DNA from: Puccinellia tenuiflora
Lineage: Eukaryota > Streptophyta > Magnoliopsida > Poales > Poaceae
Length of the DNA: 64,000 nucleotides
Direction: 5' to 3'
NCBI GenBank assembly: GCA_012064385.1
Contig: QRDG01000848.1
Location: 124,001 to 188,000, forward strand
Positions 46,119 through 57,541 of this stretch are shown here, in pieces. A program made the position numbers and the translations under genes. The notes beneath the pieces are model-generated. The model had not been told where the DNA came from. It worked only from the letters and a program-made list of their open reading frames with translations, and searched no databases. Positions within the stretch are counted from its first letter, which is position 1. Each line of letters starts with the position of its first letter.

Positions 46119-46772
46119 TTATACCTCCTGCTTGGAGGTACCGCTGGGCTGGGGCTGGTGCTTGTGTCCCAGAGGCATCAAGACTGGATCCCGGCAAATC
46201 ACCTGGGAACGGGAGTCCTGTACTCTGAGCTGGCCCAGGTCGGGGTTAGGTAGGTTCCCTGCTCGACGCAGTTGCATGCGGGCACGACCAAGGTTGCGCC
46301 TTGTGGTGAAGAGTTCATCCCTCAGAGAATGGCAAGACTTTGTCATTGCGGCCCCGTAAGTGACCAGGGTAATAACGGCAGGGTCGACCTCTTCTCTAAC
46401 GGAAGTTTGGACAGCCTCCGCACCAGACTGGGGTCTAGCTGGGAGAAGGTGGAAAGCTCGACTTTTCGCCATTGCTGGTTCAGAGTACCGCAGGCGGACG
46501 AGACCTTCCCAGGCTGCTACCTGGATGGCTTGAGGAAGAGTGGGCATGGTCCAACCTTGGATCAAGTAAGGCTGACTTGTCCCCAACGGACACGAGCCGA
46601 TATGCACGTCTGCTTGAAATTCACTCCCGGCAGGCGAGAGTGAGTTCTCGAACACCACATATCGAGGGCGAGCAGGCCTACCAAGGAGAACACAGACGGC
46701 CTTCCAAAGCATCAGTGGAAATCCGCCATGATCCTCGGCAGTGGTTTCCAGGACGGCCTTGGGGTTCGCCAT
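46119..46772 (-). CDS. 217-aa ORF of unknown function carried by element 5
   Basis: This is the only substantial ORF in the internal region of element 5, and it reads in the sense of the element. It starts MANPKAVLETTAEDHGGFPL. A Trp/Leu/Pro-rich first half (FPLMLWKAVCVLLGRPARPR) leads to an alanine-rich helix (QAIQVAAWEGLVRLR). A charged helical part follows (SLRDELFTTRRNLGRARMQL). There is no signal peptide, zinc knuckle, protease or polymerase motif. It is not gag as I know it, though a nucleic-acid or particle-binding accessory role is conceivable. The start Met follows a long non-coding leader, and the overlapping ORF at 46009-46197 suggests the 3' end may be frameshifted. I recall similar ORFs in wheat repeats but assign no function. 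Confidence 0.6.
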   Translation of the reverse strand: MANPKAVLETTAEDHGGFPLMLWKAVCVLLGRPARPRYVVFENSLSPAGSEFQADVHIGSCPLGTSQPYLIQGWTMPTLPQAIQVAAWEGLVRLRYSEPAMAKSRAFHLLPARPQSGAEAVQTSVREEVDPAVITLVTYGAAMTKSCHSLRDELFTTRRNLGRARMQLRRAGNLPNPDLGQLRVQDSRSQVICRDPVLMPLGHKHQPQPSGTSKQEV

Positions 46773-47109
46773 CGGATTATTTATCCCTGGGTGTAGGATG
46801 AGATAAGAACGCGGGATTCCTTTGCGGGATCCTGCTTCAAGAGGGCTGGGTTGCCCAGGATTGCAGGCGAGGGTGGGTTATAAGGCAACTAGGACCGGGT
46901 CTCAGGTTCACTGGGTAAGGTCGGCTTCTTCTCATGGAAGAAACCGGCTCGTCTTGTTGGGGAAGATTGGGACAGGTCCTACTGCACCATACTGTTGACC
47001 GACACGAGCCATGCCGGTTAGGCGGAGATGGGTTAAATCCATCGGGCTCACTGTCGGGCAAAAGTAGGGCGGGGTTTTCCATGCTAAGGTAGTCTACAGC
47101 CAGCCTGGT

Positions 47110-47121
47110 GCTCTGATACCA
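47110..47121 (-). other. PBS of element 5 (initiator tRNA-Met type)
   Basis: Minus TGGTATCAGAGC, 5 nt from the LTR start at 47127. Confidence 0.88.
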
Positions 47122-47126
47122 TGCTC

Positions 47127-49221
47127 TGTGGCACCCCCTTCTGACACATATCGCCAGAGAGGTGGTCGCCCCGTGCGCCAGCCCAGGATATCTGGACGCA
47201 CGTTACGACAATGCAACATAGCGAAAATATCATTACACAATCAGGCCCAAAGGGCTACAAATGGTTTACAAGGCCATCAAGGCATGACGAAATATCAAGC
47301 CAAGCATGGCTCAGGACAGAGTTTAACTGGCAGTGGAAGACGGCTATGGCAACGGCTTGGAGCGGCTCCACTCCACAGGCATCTGGCTGGGCTACTGATC
47401 CTAGCACGCTCTTGCTCCAAATCCTCGCTAAGGTGGGAGATGAATCCTCGCCAAAATCTGGCCACAATCACAAGGCCCGTGAGTACATCATTATGCACTC
47501 AGCAAGTATTTCCCCTCACTACAAACAATCCAACAATCATGCAGCAAGATATACACTTGAAATAAACTTCTACACATGGCAAGAGTCTACTCTAGGTACA
47601 TGGCATAAAAGTAGCATGGCATCACAAGCAAAACATGGCATAAGCAAACAATGGGGTATTACCAGTGTAGAGTCCAAGCCAGGTGGGGTTGGATCGTGCA
47701 CCGGCAATCATACAACGAGCTTACCTGTGACGAGTAGACGAGTGTACCAGTTGGTAAATAACACAACCAATCATATCACCACAGCTAGGCTCACTGGCCT
47801 TTAGCCTCACGAGGCTAATCTCATCTGTCACCACTGCTAGGCCCACTGGCCTTATCTCAATTGACATCTCAAGTAACATTCCCTGCATCATCTTATTGTT
47901 TATTAAGTGTGATCAGGTCGTTCATAATTCTTTTAAACAAATCTTAAGTTTAACCTCCGGACACGACAAAGACACACAGTGTGACCGACACTGAACTGTT
48001 GTTCCATATCCCAGGAACGAGGCTAGCTTGCTAGGTTGAGACTCTCGAGAGTTTGCAGTTACCACTCATCTAAATGCACCTTACTTAGCTAAGGCAAGAT
48101 ACAATTACATAACCGTTCACACTACCAGGACACTCCTTGAATAACTACCGACTTACCACTCGGGCTAAGTCTTATGACGAAGTGAATCCGGCACGTCCCC
48201 AACGAATGAGCAACGCCTAGCTCCGGAACCTTCGCAAGACTAGCCCCGACCACAACTATGCAGTAACCGACTAGACTTGCCAAGAGGGTAGCATCCAAGG
48301 AGGCTTGATAGGTTACATAGGTTAGGGCTCTCCCATTTGGGGCGACAGTGGTAGTGCGTTCAAGGGTTCAGATTAGTGGCACTATGAATAGACCTTATCG
48401 TTGTTTGGAGGGGTGTTTCATTTAATCAAGTTTCAGCATTCACATGCCCAACCAACAAAGGATAGCTCAATACAATAATCACAACCAACAAGGCATTAGC
48501 AACACAAACAAGCACAAACAAACATAGCCTAGAACAGGCCTAACACTTGCATGAATAAATAACCACATCACAATAATAATACCCGGGTGACTGTGGCGGG
48601 CAACCGGCCGGTGTCACACGGGGGTTAGTGTCACAGAATAACAAGAATACCCGGGTGACGGTGGCGGGAGACCCGGCCGGTGTCACTCAGGGGTTAGAGT
48701 CACAGAATAATAATAAGCATACCCGGGTGACTGTGGCGGGCAACCCGGCCGGTGTCACTCGGGGGTGAGTACAATAATATAGCACAGGCGGAGTCTGTTA
48801 CGCATCCGTTCCTCCACGCGCAAGTCTTTGGCGGCGTTATCGTCCGACCGTTGACCAGGAAGTGGGGAGTTGGGCATATAGTCTCCAAAACTAAACCGAA
48901 AATCAATCATTAAGAATGAGGAGAGCATCCATTCCACTCGAGGGTTCCCTCGACGTGGTGTCAGCAATCTCGGCAAAAAAAAACCAAATGGAAAGTCAGC
49001 TCCCAAGCGTCGCAGTCCGGGTGGTCTATGCCAACCATATTTGACGGAGGGACAAGAAGCAAATAACTCTTTTGGCAAATGCCCCCAACCCGAGGATCAC
49101 GGGCCGACATTTGTCCGCACCTAGCCTCGGCGTTGAAGAAGAAGCAAACAATCAACGCATGTTTTTGTTATTTAGTTGTCAAAGCCACGCAAGTGCGAGG
49201 CGCACAGATAATTTCATACAT
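47127..49221 (-). repeat. 5' LTR of element 5, truncated at a sequence gap
   Basis: Nearly identical to 40496-42594. It breaks off at the single N (49222); the remaining 2.6 kb of LTR, including the promoter, is missing. The acidic frame 47255-47457 is intact here. Confidence 0.88.
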
Positions 49222-49222
49222 N
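49222..49222. other. Unresolved base / assembly join
   Basis: The only N in the window. The sequence jumps from inside an LTR to the 5' part of an internal region of the same family, so the N probably hides several kilobases. Confidence 0.85.
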
Positions 49223-49703
49223 AGAGTTGGGTTGCAAGGATAGCAAGCGAGGGTGGGATTTTATAGGTGGCCAGGACTTGGGTTTCATACTAATGGGTAG
49301 TGTCGATTCCTTTTCCAGGTAGAAACCGGCGAGTCTGGTTGGGTACGATTGGGACAGGTTTTACTGCACCATACTGTTGACCGACACGAGCCATGCCGGT
49401 TAGGCGGAGGTGGGTTAAATCCATCGGGTCATTGTCGGGCAAAAGTAAGGTGGGCTTTCCATGCTAGGGTAGTCTACAGCCAGCCTGGTGCTCTGATACC
49501 ATGCTCTGTGGCACCCCCATCTGACACATGTCGCCAGAGAGGTGGTCGCCCCGTGCGCCAGCCCAGGATATCTGGACGCACGTTACGACAATGCAACATA
49601 GCGAAAATATCATTACACAATCAGGCCCGAAGGGCTACAAATGGTTTACAAGGCCATCAAGGCATGAACAATTATCATGGCCAAGTATGGCACGGGACAG
49701 AGT

Positions 49704-49840
49704 TTAACTGGCAGCGGAAGACATAGGTACGACAACAGCTTGGTGCGGCTCCATTCCACAGGCATCTGGCTGGGCTACTGATCCTAGCACGCTCCTTCTC
49801 GATTTCCTTGCTATGGTAGGGGATGATTCCTCGCCCATAT
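49704..49840 (-). other. Candidate terminal exon in LTR of element 6
   Basis: After GTGGCCAG, a phase-1 frame of 44 codons plus TAA starts (D)MGEESSPTIARKSRRS. The hairpin at 49863-49884 lies 23 nt upstream. It diverges from element 5 after about 30 codons. Confidence 0.4.
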
Positions 49841-51060
49841 CTGGCCACAATCACAAGGCCCATGAGTACATTATTATGCACTCAGCAAGTATTGCCCCTC
49901 ACTACAAACAATCCAGCAATCATGCAACAAGATATACACTGTAAATAAAATCCTACAACATGGCAAGTGTACTCATGGCATAAAAGTAGCATGTCATTGA
50001 CAACCAATCATGTCATAAGCAAGCAACAGGGGTATCACCAGTACAGAGTCCAAGCCAGGTGGGGTTGGATCGTATACCGGCAATCATACAACGAGCTTAC
50101 CTGTGACGAGTAGACGGGTGTAACAGTTGGTACCAGATCTTATAACTACTCCTGTCAACACACTCAGGCTTCCAAGCCTCTAGCCAATTCCGGCTATCAA
50201 TCCAGCCAACTCTGGCTATCTCCCGGGGCATGCACGGTTGATGTTGGCTCTGGCCTAACTATAGGCTTCCAACGCATCACACCGCCATCCCATTCACTTC
50301 ACAAGTAACATTCCCTGCAGCATCTTATTGTTCATTTAGTGAATTCAGGTTGTTCACTTTCTTTCAAACAATACTTACGTTTAACCTCCGGACTCGACAA
50401 AGGACAAATAGTGTGACCGACACTGAACTGTTCCATAACCTAGGAACAAGGCTAGCTGCTAGATGACACACTCTCGAGAGGTTGCAGTGACCACCCATCT
50501 AGATGCACCTTACTTAGCCGGCACTTTAGGACATCATCCTTAAGTCAAACTCAGCAAGATACACATACATAACCGTTCACGCTACCCAGACACTCCTTGT
50601 ATAGCTACCAGCATAACTCTATGCCTTATGACGAAGTGAATCCGGCACGTCCCCAACGGATGAGCAACGCCTAGCTCCGGAACCTTCACAAGACTAGCCC
50701 CGACCACAACTATGCAGTATCCGACTCGACTTGCCAAGTGGGTAGCATCAAAGGAGGCTTGGTAGGTTACATAGGTTACGGCCTTCCCATTTGGGGCGAC
50801 AGTGGTAGCGCGTTCGATGTTCAGATTGATGGCACTATGGACTGACCCTATCGAAGCTTGGAGGGTTGTTTCAATTTATTCAAGTTTCAACATAACAAGT
50901 CCAAACAACCGGGGTTAGTCCAGCACAACAATCACAATATCAATATCATATACCATAAATAGCAAGGCATTAGCAACATAAGGTAAGCACATAACAAATA
51001 CAACGCTGAATAAACATAACACTTGCATGTATAAACAACAACATAACAGTAATAATAATA

Positions 51061-51250
51061 CCCGGGTGACTGTGGCGGGCAACCCGGCCGGTGTCACTCG
51101 GGGGTTAGTGTCACAGAATAACAAGAACACCCGGGTGACGGTGGCGGGAGACCCGGCCGGTGTCACTCAGGGGTAGGAGTCACAGAATAATAATAAGCAT
51201 ACCCGGGTGACTGTGGCGGGCAACCCGGCCGGTGTCACTCGGGGGTTAGT
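51061..51250. repeat. Three tandem hairpin repeats in LTR of element 6
   Basis: Same array as 41953-42140, each unit with CCCGGGTGAC and GTGTCACTC arms. Confidence 0.85.
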
Positions 51251-54200
51251 ATAATAATATAGCACAGGCGGAGTCTGTTACGCATCCGTTCCTCCACGCG
51301 CAAGTCTTTGGCGGTGTTATCGTCCGACCGTTGACCAGGAAGTGGGGAGTTGGGCATATAGTCTCCAAAACTAAACCGAAAAGCAATCATAAGAATGAGA
51401 GAGCATCCATTCCACTCGAGGGTTCCCTCGACGTGGTGTCAGCAATCTCGGCAAAAAGAACCAAATGGAAAGTCAGCTCCCAAGCGTCGCAGTCCGGGTG
51501 GTCTATGCCAACCATATTTGACGGAGGGACAAGGCAAATAACTCTTTTGGCGAATGCCCTCAACCCCGAGGATCATAAGACGACATTCGTCCGCTCCTCA
51601 CCTCGGTGAAGAGGAAAAGAACCAAACAAAGCCCCGCAAGCGCGAGACGCACAATTGTAATAATTCCCCCCATTCCTTTGACTTGAGGCGGGAGACCCGG
51701 CCATTGTCTCGGGAATGTGAGTGTTGCACAGATAAGCAATATAAGGTAGTGCAATAAATTAAAATATGACAGGATAAGCAACATGGTAGGACAATAATAT
51801 AAGTTTCATAATAAACAAGAACAACACTCAGGCAAGCATAATATACAGACAACAATATAATCACCCGACATAGTATTAAGCAATCAAACAAACAAGCATT
51901 GCGGGACGGTTCATAGCAAGGGGTTAGCTTGCCTCCGAAGATCGACGCCATCTAGCTTGGGGGTCATGGACATCGCGGGTTAGGGTCTCGATTCGCCGGT
52001 ACCGCGGAACACACCTATACATGCATACGCGGGTGCTGAGTATACAAACATTTTACAAAAATGTAAAACCTATACCACTAGATAGAGCTCTGCAAAATAT
52101 GAATTTACAAATTTTAATCACCTCGAACGGAGTTACGAGTCAAAAGATATGGACAGGCGAAGTATAGCTATCTGCAGCTCGGCCTGCATTCTACCTCGGC
52201 AACAAATAGCTATCCGACGCGCGCGCGGCGGGTAGCTGTCCGCTGCTGAAGGGACTGGGCTGGTCGTTTGTTCCCAGGGAATACGCTTTCGCTTGAGGAA
52301 AGCGCAAAGCGTAAAATACGCTTTGAGCTAGCCCCAATCTGGATGATTGGCTCCCTCTAGCTCAGCTCACGTACAGGAGCAGGCACGGGAGGAGGTCAGC
52401 GCCGGCGACGGGCAGCCTGGCCGGGACGCTGGCGACGGGGGGCCGGCCACGCCGGGCCTGCCACGCCCGTGGACGAGGTGCCGGCTGCGGGTGCCGCCGG
52501 GCGCGAGCTCGCGACGGGCACGCACGGGAGGAGCTCGGGCCGGTTGACGCCGTGGCTGTCGTCGACGGCCGACCGCAGGGAGGGCTGGGCCTGGGGCACG
52601 GCCGGCCGTGGAGGTCCGCTTAGGTGGGGGCGAGGCCGACGGCGGGGATGGTCCGGAGGTGGAGGGCCGCGGCCAGGGAAGGCGACTTCGGCGTCGGGGG
52701 CGCCTCCTGTGCGTCGCCCGCGAGCCCGACGTGCTCGGCACGCGCGAGGCATGGCGGCTCGAGGAGAGGACGGCAGGCGGCGGCTGGCGGCTCGGCGGGC
52801 CAACAGAGGACGGCAGCGGCACACCGCGGCCAAGGGAGGGGCTAGGGGTCCGGGGAAGGTGCTACTTGCCCAAGCGCGCAAGCGCACGCGCGTCGGCCGT
52901 GGCGGTCGACCACGAGCAGCTCACAGCCACGTGGGGCGGGACGATTTGGAGCCGGGAATCGGATGCGGAGGTCGTGGGGAGGCTAGCAGGTGGTTTGGCT
53001 CGGGCTGGGAGGTGGTGGACGGCCCGAGCTCATGCTCGACAGGGCCTCGGTGGCCACGGCCAAAACCGGAGGGACGAGCTTCACTCCTCCAGGGGGACGA
53101 GAGGAGAGTGAGGTGTGCCTGCGAGGGAGGGCTCGGGATGCTCTTTTAAAGGCCGGGGAGGGGAGAGGTAGGTCGGGGCCGGTGCGGCCATTGATGGCCA
53201 GCCGAGGTCACGGCTGACGTTGCTCTCGGCCACAGTGGAGAGGATATGGTGGAGGAGGTGAGGATAAGAGGGCTGAGCTGGGGGTGCAGGGCCGCACGAG
53301 GCTGTACTGCAGCCGGAGGGTTAGGCAGGGGCTGGGGTTAGGGCTAAGCAAAAATAGGTCACGCCAAAGCGTGCGTTCAGCGCGACGCGAGCGACATCGT
53401 CCCGTTCCCGACGACTCGGAGCCCCAAACTGAAAAAGTTTCGTACCACTGGGTTCACAAGGACAAGGCCAAGACAACCAAACTGGCCACACTCAAAAACT
53501 CCACACTTTGTAATACAAGATTTTCTGAAAACTAAGGGTGCGCCAGGTGTTCGATGAAATGACAGGGGCTTTGCACATCTCAGAAAAATCCCCAAAATTC
53601 ACAGTAGGTTATGATAGGTGTAGGTAGTATGTATGTGGAATTTCAGATCAAATGGAGGCCTGGAGCTTGGTCAAATAAATTGGTGTCCAAAAATGCCCAA
53701 ATGGCATGGGCATGCCAATTGTTTTTATTCAAATGATATTGACCTGATATTCTGGATATGTGGTTATAAAAGGGAGTTGGTCAATCCGGCAAAGTGGCAA
53801 TGCCAAATGAATTTTGTAGCTAGGGGTTGCTTTGGAAATCACAATTAGGCATAATTAGGGCATTACAAAGGAAGTACCTCAAATATTGCTCAAATGAGGT
53901 TGGGCCAATGGAGTGAAATGATCAGGAGGTGAGACCATGCACCTCACCAAAATTGAAGAATTTTTGGATGAGTGGAAGGTGTCTAGATGATTTCTGAATT
54001 GGAAGTGGCATAATGGAGAATATGGATAAACTTGGAAATATTGCATTGAAGTATGCAATATTTTTGGATGGATTGTCTTTATATGAGGAGGGAAGTCTCT
54101 GGTATTTTTGGTGGAATTTTTCCAGCTTTGGAAAGAGGCTTTTCTTTGGTAGGTGGAGTAAAGGGTTTTAGAGGTTCGATAATCAGGGCTAGGGTTTTCG

Positions 54201-54398
54201 AGAGAAAACCTAAGCAGAAAAATTATCACGGGCGCTGGAGTGGTTCGTGGATCACCGGGAAAAATTTGAGAGAGCAATTCCAAAGTCAAATCATCCTCAA
54301 AAGATTTGAAGAAACATTTAGGAATAGAGGAAAAAGTTTTTCAGGTGTCAGAAAACACCGCTAAAATTAGGGACGAATTTTCGGGGTGTTACACATTC

Positions 54399-54654
54399 TA
54401 TCCGAATGGACAGCCCATGTGGCGTTGATGCGTCGTAAAACATGTGAAAATCCTATTAAGATTATTTAGATGGGGATCATCAAAGCTTACATTGAAGGGC
54501 AGAACAGCGCGCGGGGGAACTAGCTACTACTAGCTCGCTCGCTGTAATTAATCTCCGTATATAAACTCATTTGGACAGGTGAAGCAATGTACTTATACTA
54601 GATTGTCTGTCCGCAAAAGAAAGGAAGAAGAAACATATCGATCGTAATTCTCCT
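54399..54654 (-). other. Probable 3' untranslated and flanking sequence of the 142-aa gene
   Basis: First low-copy-looking sequence after the retroelement cluster. It contains CTAGCTACTACTAGCTCGCTCG. No ORF and no clear polyadenylation signal that I would defend. Confidence 0.4.
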
Positions 54655-55083
54655 TTACTGTAACTGGCTTTTACGCGCGGCCACACTGGCTAACCAGTCG
54701 TCGGTCCCCTTCATGACGCGGTAGGACTGGTTGATTTGAGCTGCGTGCTTGGCTTTTCTCCCGCCGTAGATCTGCACCGCCCTCGCGCAAGCAGGGTCCG
54801 CCCAGTAGTTGCCCTTGTACCGCTTGTTTACCGACTCGGCCTCCATCTCCATGTCGTCCTCTGGTTGCTCGTAGCCTCGCTTCATCCCCGCCGACGGCGC
54901 GTATACAGCGATGCGCTTCCAGCGGGGGTTGTCTTTGTCGTCGTTGCCGTCGTGCCTGTACCGCTTCTCCATCACCGCCGCGTCCAGCTTGCCCTGCGAA
55001 GGCTCGTGGCATCTCTTCATCCCCCACCCGTTCTGACTCGCCGGCATATGCAGAATCGTCGTAGACTCGTAGTAGTTCTCCAT
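54655..55083 (-). CDS. Hypothetical 142-aa protein with internal KRY repeat
   Basis: A single-exon ORF with high GC at third positions, a plausible TATA box about 80 bp upstream of the ATG (55161-55171) and no retroelement context, so I read it as a real grass gene. It starts MENYYESTTILHMPASQNGW. Residues 21-47 and 66-92 are related repeats of the form GMKRxxE...KRYxxxxN. The protein is rich in Lys, Arg, Tyr, Asp and Met, with basic clusters that could act in the nucleus, and has no signal peptide or membrane segment. The C-terminal third (YWADPACARAVQIYGGRK) is not repeated. Overlapping frames (54671-55099 minus, 54736-55131 plus) have poor codon use. I do not recognise the family. Confidence 0.7.
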   Translation of the reverse strand: MENYYESTTILHMPASQNGWGMKRCHEPSQGKLDAAVMEKRYRHDGNDDKDNPRWKRIAVYAPSAGMKRGYEQPEDDMEMEAESVNKRYKGNYWADPACARAVQIYGGRKAKHAAQINQSYRVMKGTDDWLASVAARKSQLQ

Positions 55084-55160
55084 CGCTTCTCCAAGCCAAC
55101 GACGGGTTTTGATGAACTAGCTAGGTTGTAGCTTTGAGGGAGGCCGCTCCGGTCCTCCGT

Positions 55161-55171
55161 TATTATATATA
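55161..55171 (-). promoter_or_regulatory. TATA box of the 142-aa gene
   Basis: Minus CTATATATAATA, about 80 bp before the ATG, giving a short 5' UTR of about 50 nt. Confidence 0.6.
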
Positions 55172-55363
55172 GAACCGGCCACGCGCCTAGAATCTCTGTC
55201 CGAATCGAAAGTGAGCTAAGCTTGGGCCCTGGACTCCGTGTACGATACGAGACTACAAATTTCTTGCTTCAACCAATGTGTGCAAGATCACGCGACAAGT
55301 TCTAAAAGGACACGACGAGGTATATATGCGCACGTCGATGATGCGCGTACCTGAAGAGATCTG

Positions 55364-55415
55364 ATAGTTTATTGGGGTTTCGCAAAAAAAAAATATATAT
55401 ATATAGTTTATTGGG
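55364..55415 (+). mobile_element. Minimal poly(A) insertion with 13-bp target duplication
   Basis: ATAGTTTATTGGG occurs at 55364-55376 and 55403-55415, flanking GTTTCGC plus a poly(A)/TA tail. This looks like an extremely 5'-truncated LINE/SINE-type retroposition. Confidence 0.6.
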
Positions 55416-56689
55416 CGAAACAAGAGTACGGGAGACGTCGGGACTGTGCAGATAAGGTAGGTAGTGAACCCTGTCGCTTGACCATACGTACGCGTGACAC
55501 ACGAGATGCGGATAATGAAATACGCAGAAACCCCCCGGAGGTACAGTAGCATTTCCCATTTTTCTAGACAGCCACTATCTTCTGCATGACCATATATATG
55601 CACGAGCTACATGCAATCTGATTCGTGTTTTTTTTTACATATATGTAAATCATCTTTCATCATGCGGCAATGCAACTAGTTTCTCCGTACGGGGATGGCC
55701 GGAAGAGATAACTTCGCTCGTGGTATCGTGGGAGGGCCAACCACTTTAGTTTTTCTCACGCTTAATTTCTACAGTTAGATCGTCGATATAGGCTTTTGTC
55801 CCGCTTTGTAAATAAAGCAAACGACCATACAATAGTTTACGAACACGAAAATAAACTGCTAGGACAACAACACAACATGCCCAACAAGAAAAGTAAGATA
55901 CAACTCTCGAACAAGCTAGTAGAACGACGGCAAAGCGTCGAAGCAAGGAGGTAGCCATCACGCCTGGAACTCCACACCTTGGAAGGAGAATGAAATCGCC
56001 CAACACCACACCACCTTGCCCAAAGATCGATAAACACACAAGCAACACCTTCAGGATGGACGACAACATCGACATGTTGTTGTTGCCCAGACCAACGGAA
56101 CGGCCCTAGAGTTTCCTCCACTCGGCAGGAAAAAGAGGGAAGAAGGTTCCCTCCAAGGAGGAAACCCATGGGCGCCACCGTGTCGGCGCCAGACAAGACG
56201 GCAAGGATTTCTCTAATCCCCAATATCGTCCCACACAATCACTTAGTCAGTGGTGTGCGGTGGGAAGCTTATCCATCTTCGTCAGGGGGGGAGTGCATCG
56301 TATCTGCCTCGACATCATGTTGACCACGGCGCTGGAGCCAGGCCCACCTAGCCCGATTCCAGTCAGGGCGTGAATCAAGGGAGAGATGTCCCGGAAGATG
56401 TCAGGCAACGAGGCGGACGATTGCTGCAGCCAGGCTTGTAGCCCATAGGGCCCAGATCGGGCCCATGAGGTTGCACCCGTCGATGTCATCGTCTCGCCGC
56501 CGAAGGACCGGTCTAGGGGCTCCTATACATCGCCCTGCAGCGCCGCATGCAGGAGCCACGTAGTCCCGTCGATTGCAATGCAGCAATAAATGGGTTGCAA
56601 TAACGCAACCATTTAACAGGTGATCTTCTTTCTTATTTTCTATTTGTTGTTTTAGTTTAATTTTAAATAGAATATAAATATGAACAATA
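55416..56689. other. Unclassified intergenic sequence
   Basis: ORFs on minus reach 133 aa (55837-56238) and 109 aa, overlapping in different frames. None has a motif I recognise. The style resembles degenerate repetitive DNA, but I cannot place it. Confidence 0.4.
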
Positions 56690-57180
56690 TTCAAATCTGA
56701 AACTTTTTTAAAATATGAACAATTTTAAACTCTTAACATTCTTAAAATATGAACAATTCCAAATTTGAACATTTTCAAAATTTGAACAAATTTGAATTTG
56801 AACATTTTTTAAAATTAAACCATTTTCAAATTCGAACATTTTGTAGAATTGAACAAAATTTAATTTTGAACATTTTTCAAACCTGAATAACTTTCAAATT
56901 TAAACATTTTCAAAATTCGAACAAAAACTATTTTGACCGTTTTTTAAACTAAACAGAAAATGTCGGTGAACGGAAACTATTTTTGACCTTTTTAAAAGTG
57001 AACAGAAAATGTTGGTGAACAAAAACTATTTTTTGAACTATTTTAAAGTGGAAAAAAATGTCGGTGAACATAAACTATATTAAAGGATTTATAACGTGAA
57101 CAGAAAATATCGGTGAACGAAAATTATTTTTGAAAAATATAAATGTGAAAGGAAAATGTAAGTGAACGAAAAATGTGAAT
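56690..57180. repeat. Degenerate AT-rich tandem repeat
   Basis: Loose repetition of GAACATTTT/AAATTTGAAC units of about 20-40 bp, followed by three or four longer units ending GAAAATGTCGGTGAACG (about 56940-57160). No coding potential. Confidence 0.7.
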
Positions 57181-57196
57181 GACAAAAAGATGTACA

Positions 57197-57541
57197 TACT
57201 TGACTAAGTCAAAGCACATGCTATTGTTGACACACATATGTACATGTAAGCTACCAAACATAGAAAACCACAAAATATATTGGGAACCTAAGTGTCGTTT
57301 CCACTATTGTGACATTCACCAAGATAGAGCCCCTTGAGAAGTTACCCACCTTTTGTTACATACCAGTGACACCCAGAAACCAAATTATTAAGTTTGTTTT
57401 TATTAATTTAACAAAAATAGCTAAACACTACTTGCATGTCATGTTATCCCATAAATCCACGTCTAGATAGCATGCTAAGAACAACACAATAGTAGCTTAA
57501 AGGAACCATGATCCTAATAAGGTTTAATATATGACTATCCA
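57197..57541. repeat. Direct repeat, copy 1
   Basis: About 345 bp, matching 58228-58742 when the insertion in that copy is removed. The copies are about 1.03 kb apart, so this is a local segmental duplication. The intervening 57542-58227 has no supported gene. Confidence 0.8.

Larger units (their letters stand above)
40496..49221 (-). mobile_element. Non-autonomous LTR retrotransposon with an extra ORF (element 5)
   Basis: Left LTR 40496-45223, internal region 45224-47126, right LTR 47127-49221 (cut at the N). The first 2.1 kb of the two LTRs differ by only a dozen or so changes by eye, so insertion is recent. It has no gag-pol; the internal region encodes one 217-aa ORF. Confidence 0.88.
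49223..54393 (-). mobile_element. Partial related element (element 6): internal end, PBS and 5' LTR
   Basis: Internal fragment 49223-49506 matches about 46846-47126 of element 5. The PBS is at 49490-49501 and the LTR at 49507-54393. It is more diverged from both LTRs of element 5 than they are from each other. The right flank CATTC (54394-54398) does not match the left flank of element 5, so the two are not one simple tandem insertion. Confidence 0.85.
49507..54393 (-). repeat. 5' LTR of element 6
   Basis: 4887 bp. The ends are highly similar to element 5, but the GC-rich leader (about 52150-53330) has diverged strongly. The TATA-like site is TTTAAAAG (minus, 53143-53150). A further partial hairpin-repeat unit lies near 51685-51715. 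Confidence 0.88.

Noticed and set aside
40491..54398. One tandem LTR-internal-LTR-internal-LTR element
   Set aside because: Flanks CTGGA and CATTC differ, and the right LTR is clearly more diverged than the other two are from each other.
54671..55099. Alternative 142-aa minus ORF overlapping the KRY gene
   Set aside because: Gly/Arg-rich, poor codon pattern; the other frame has the coherent repeats and codon bias.
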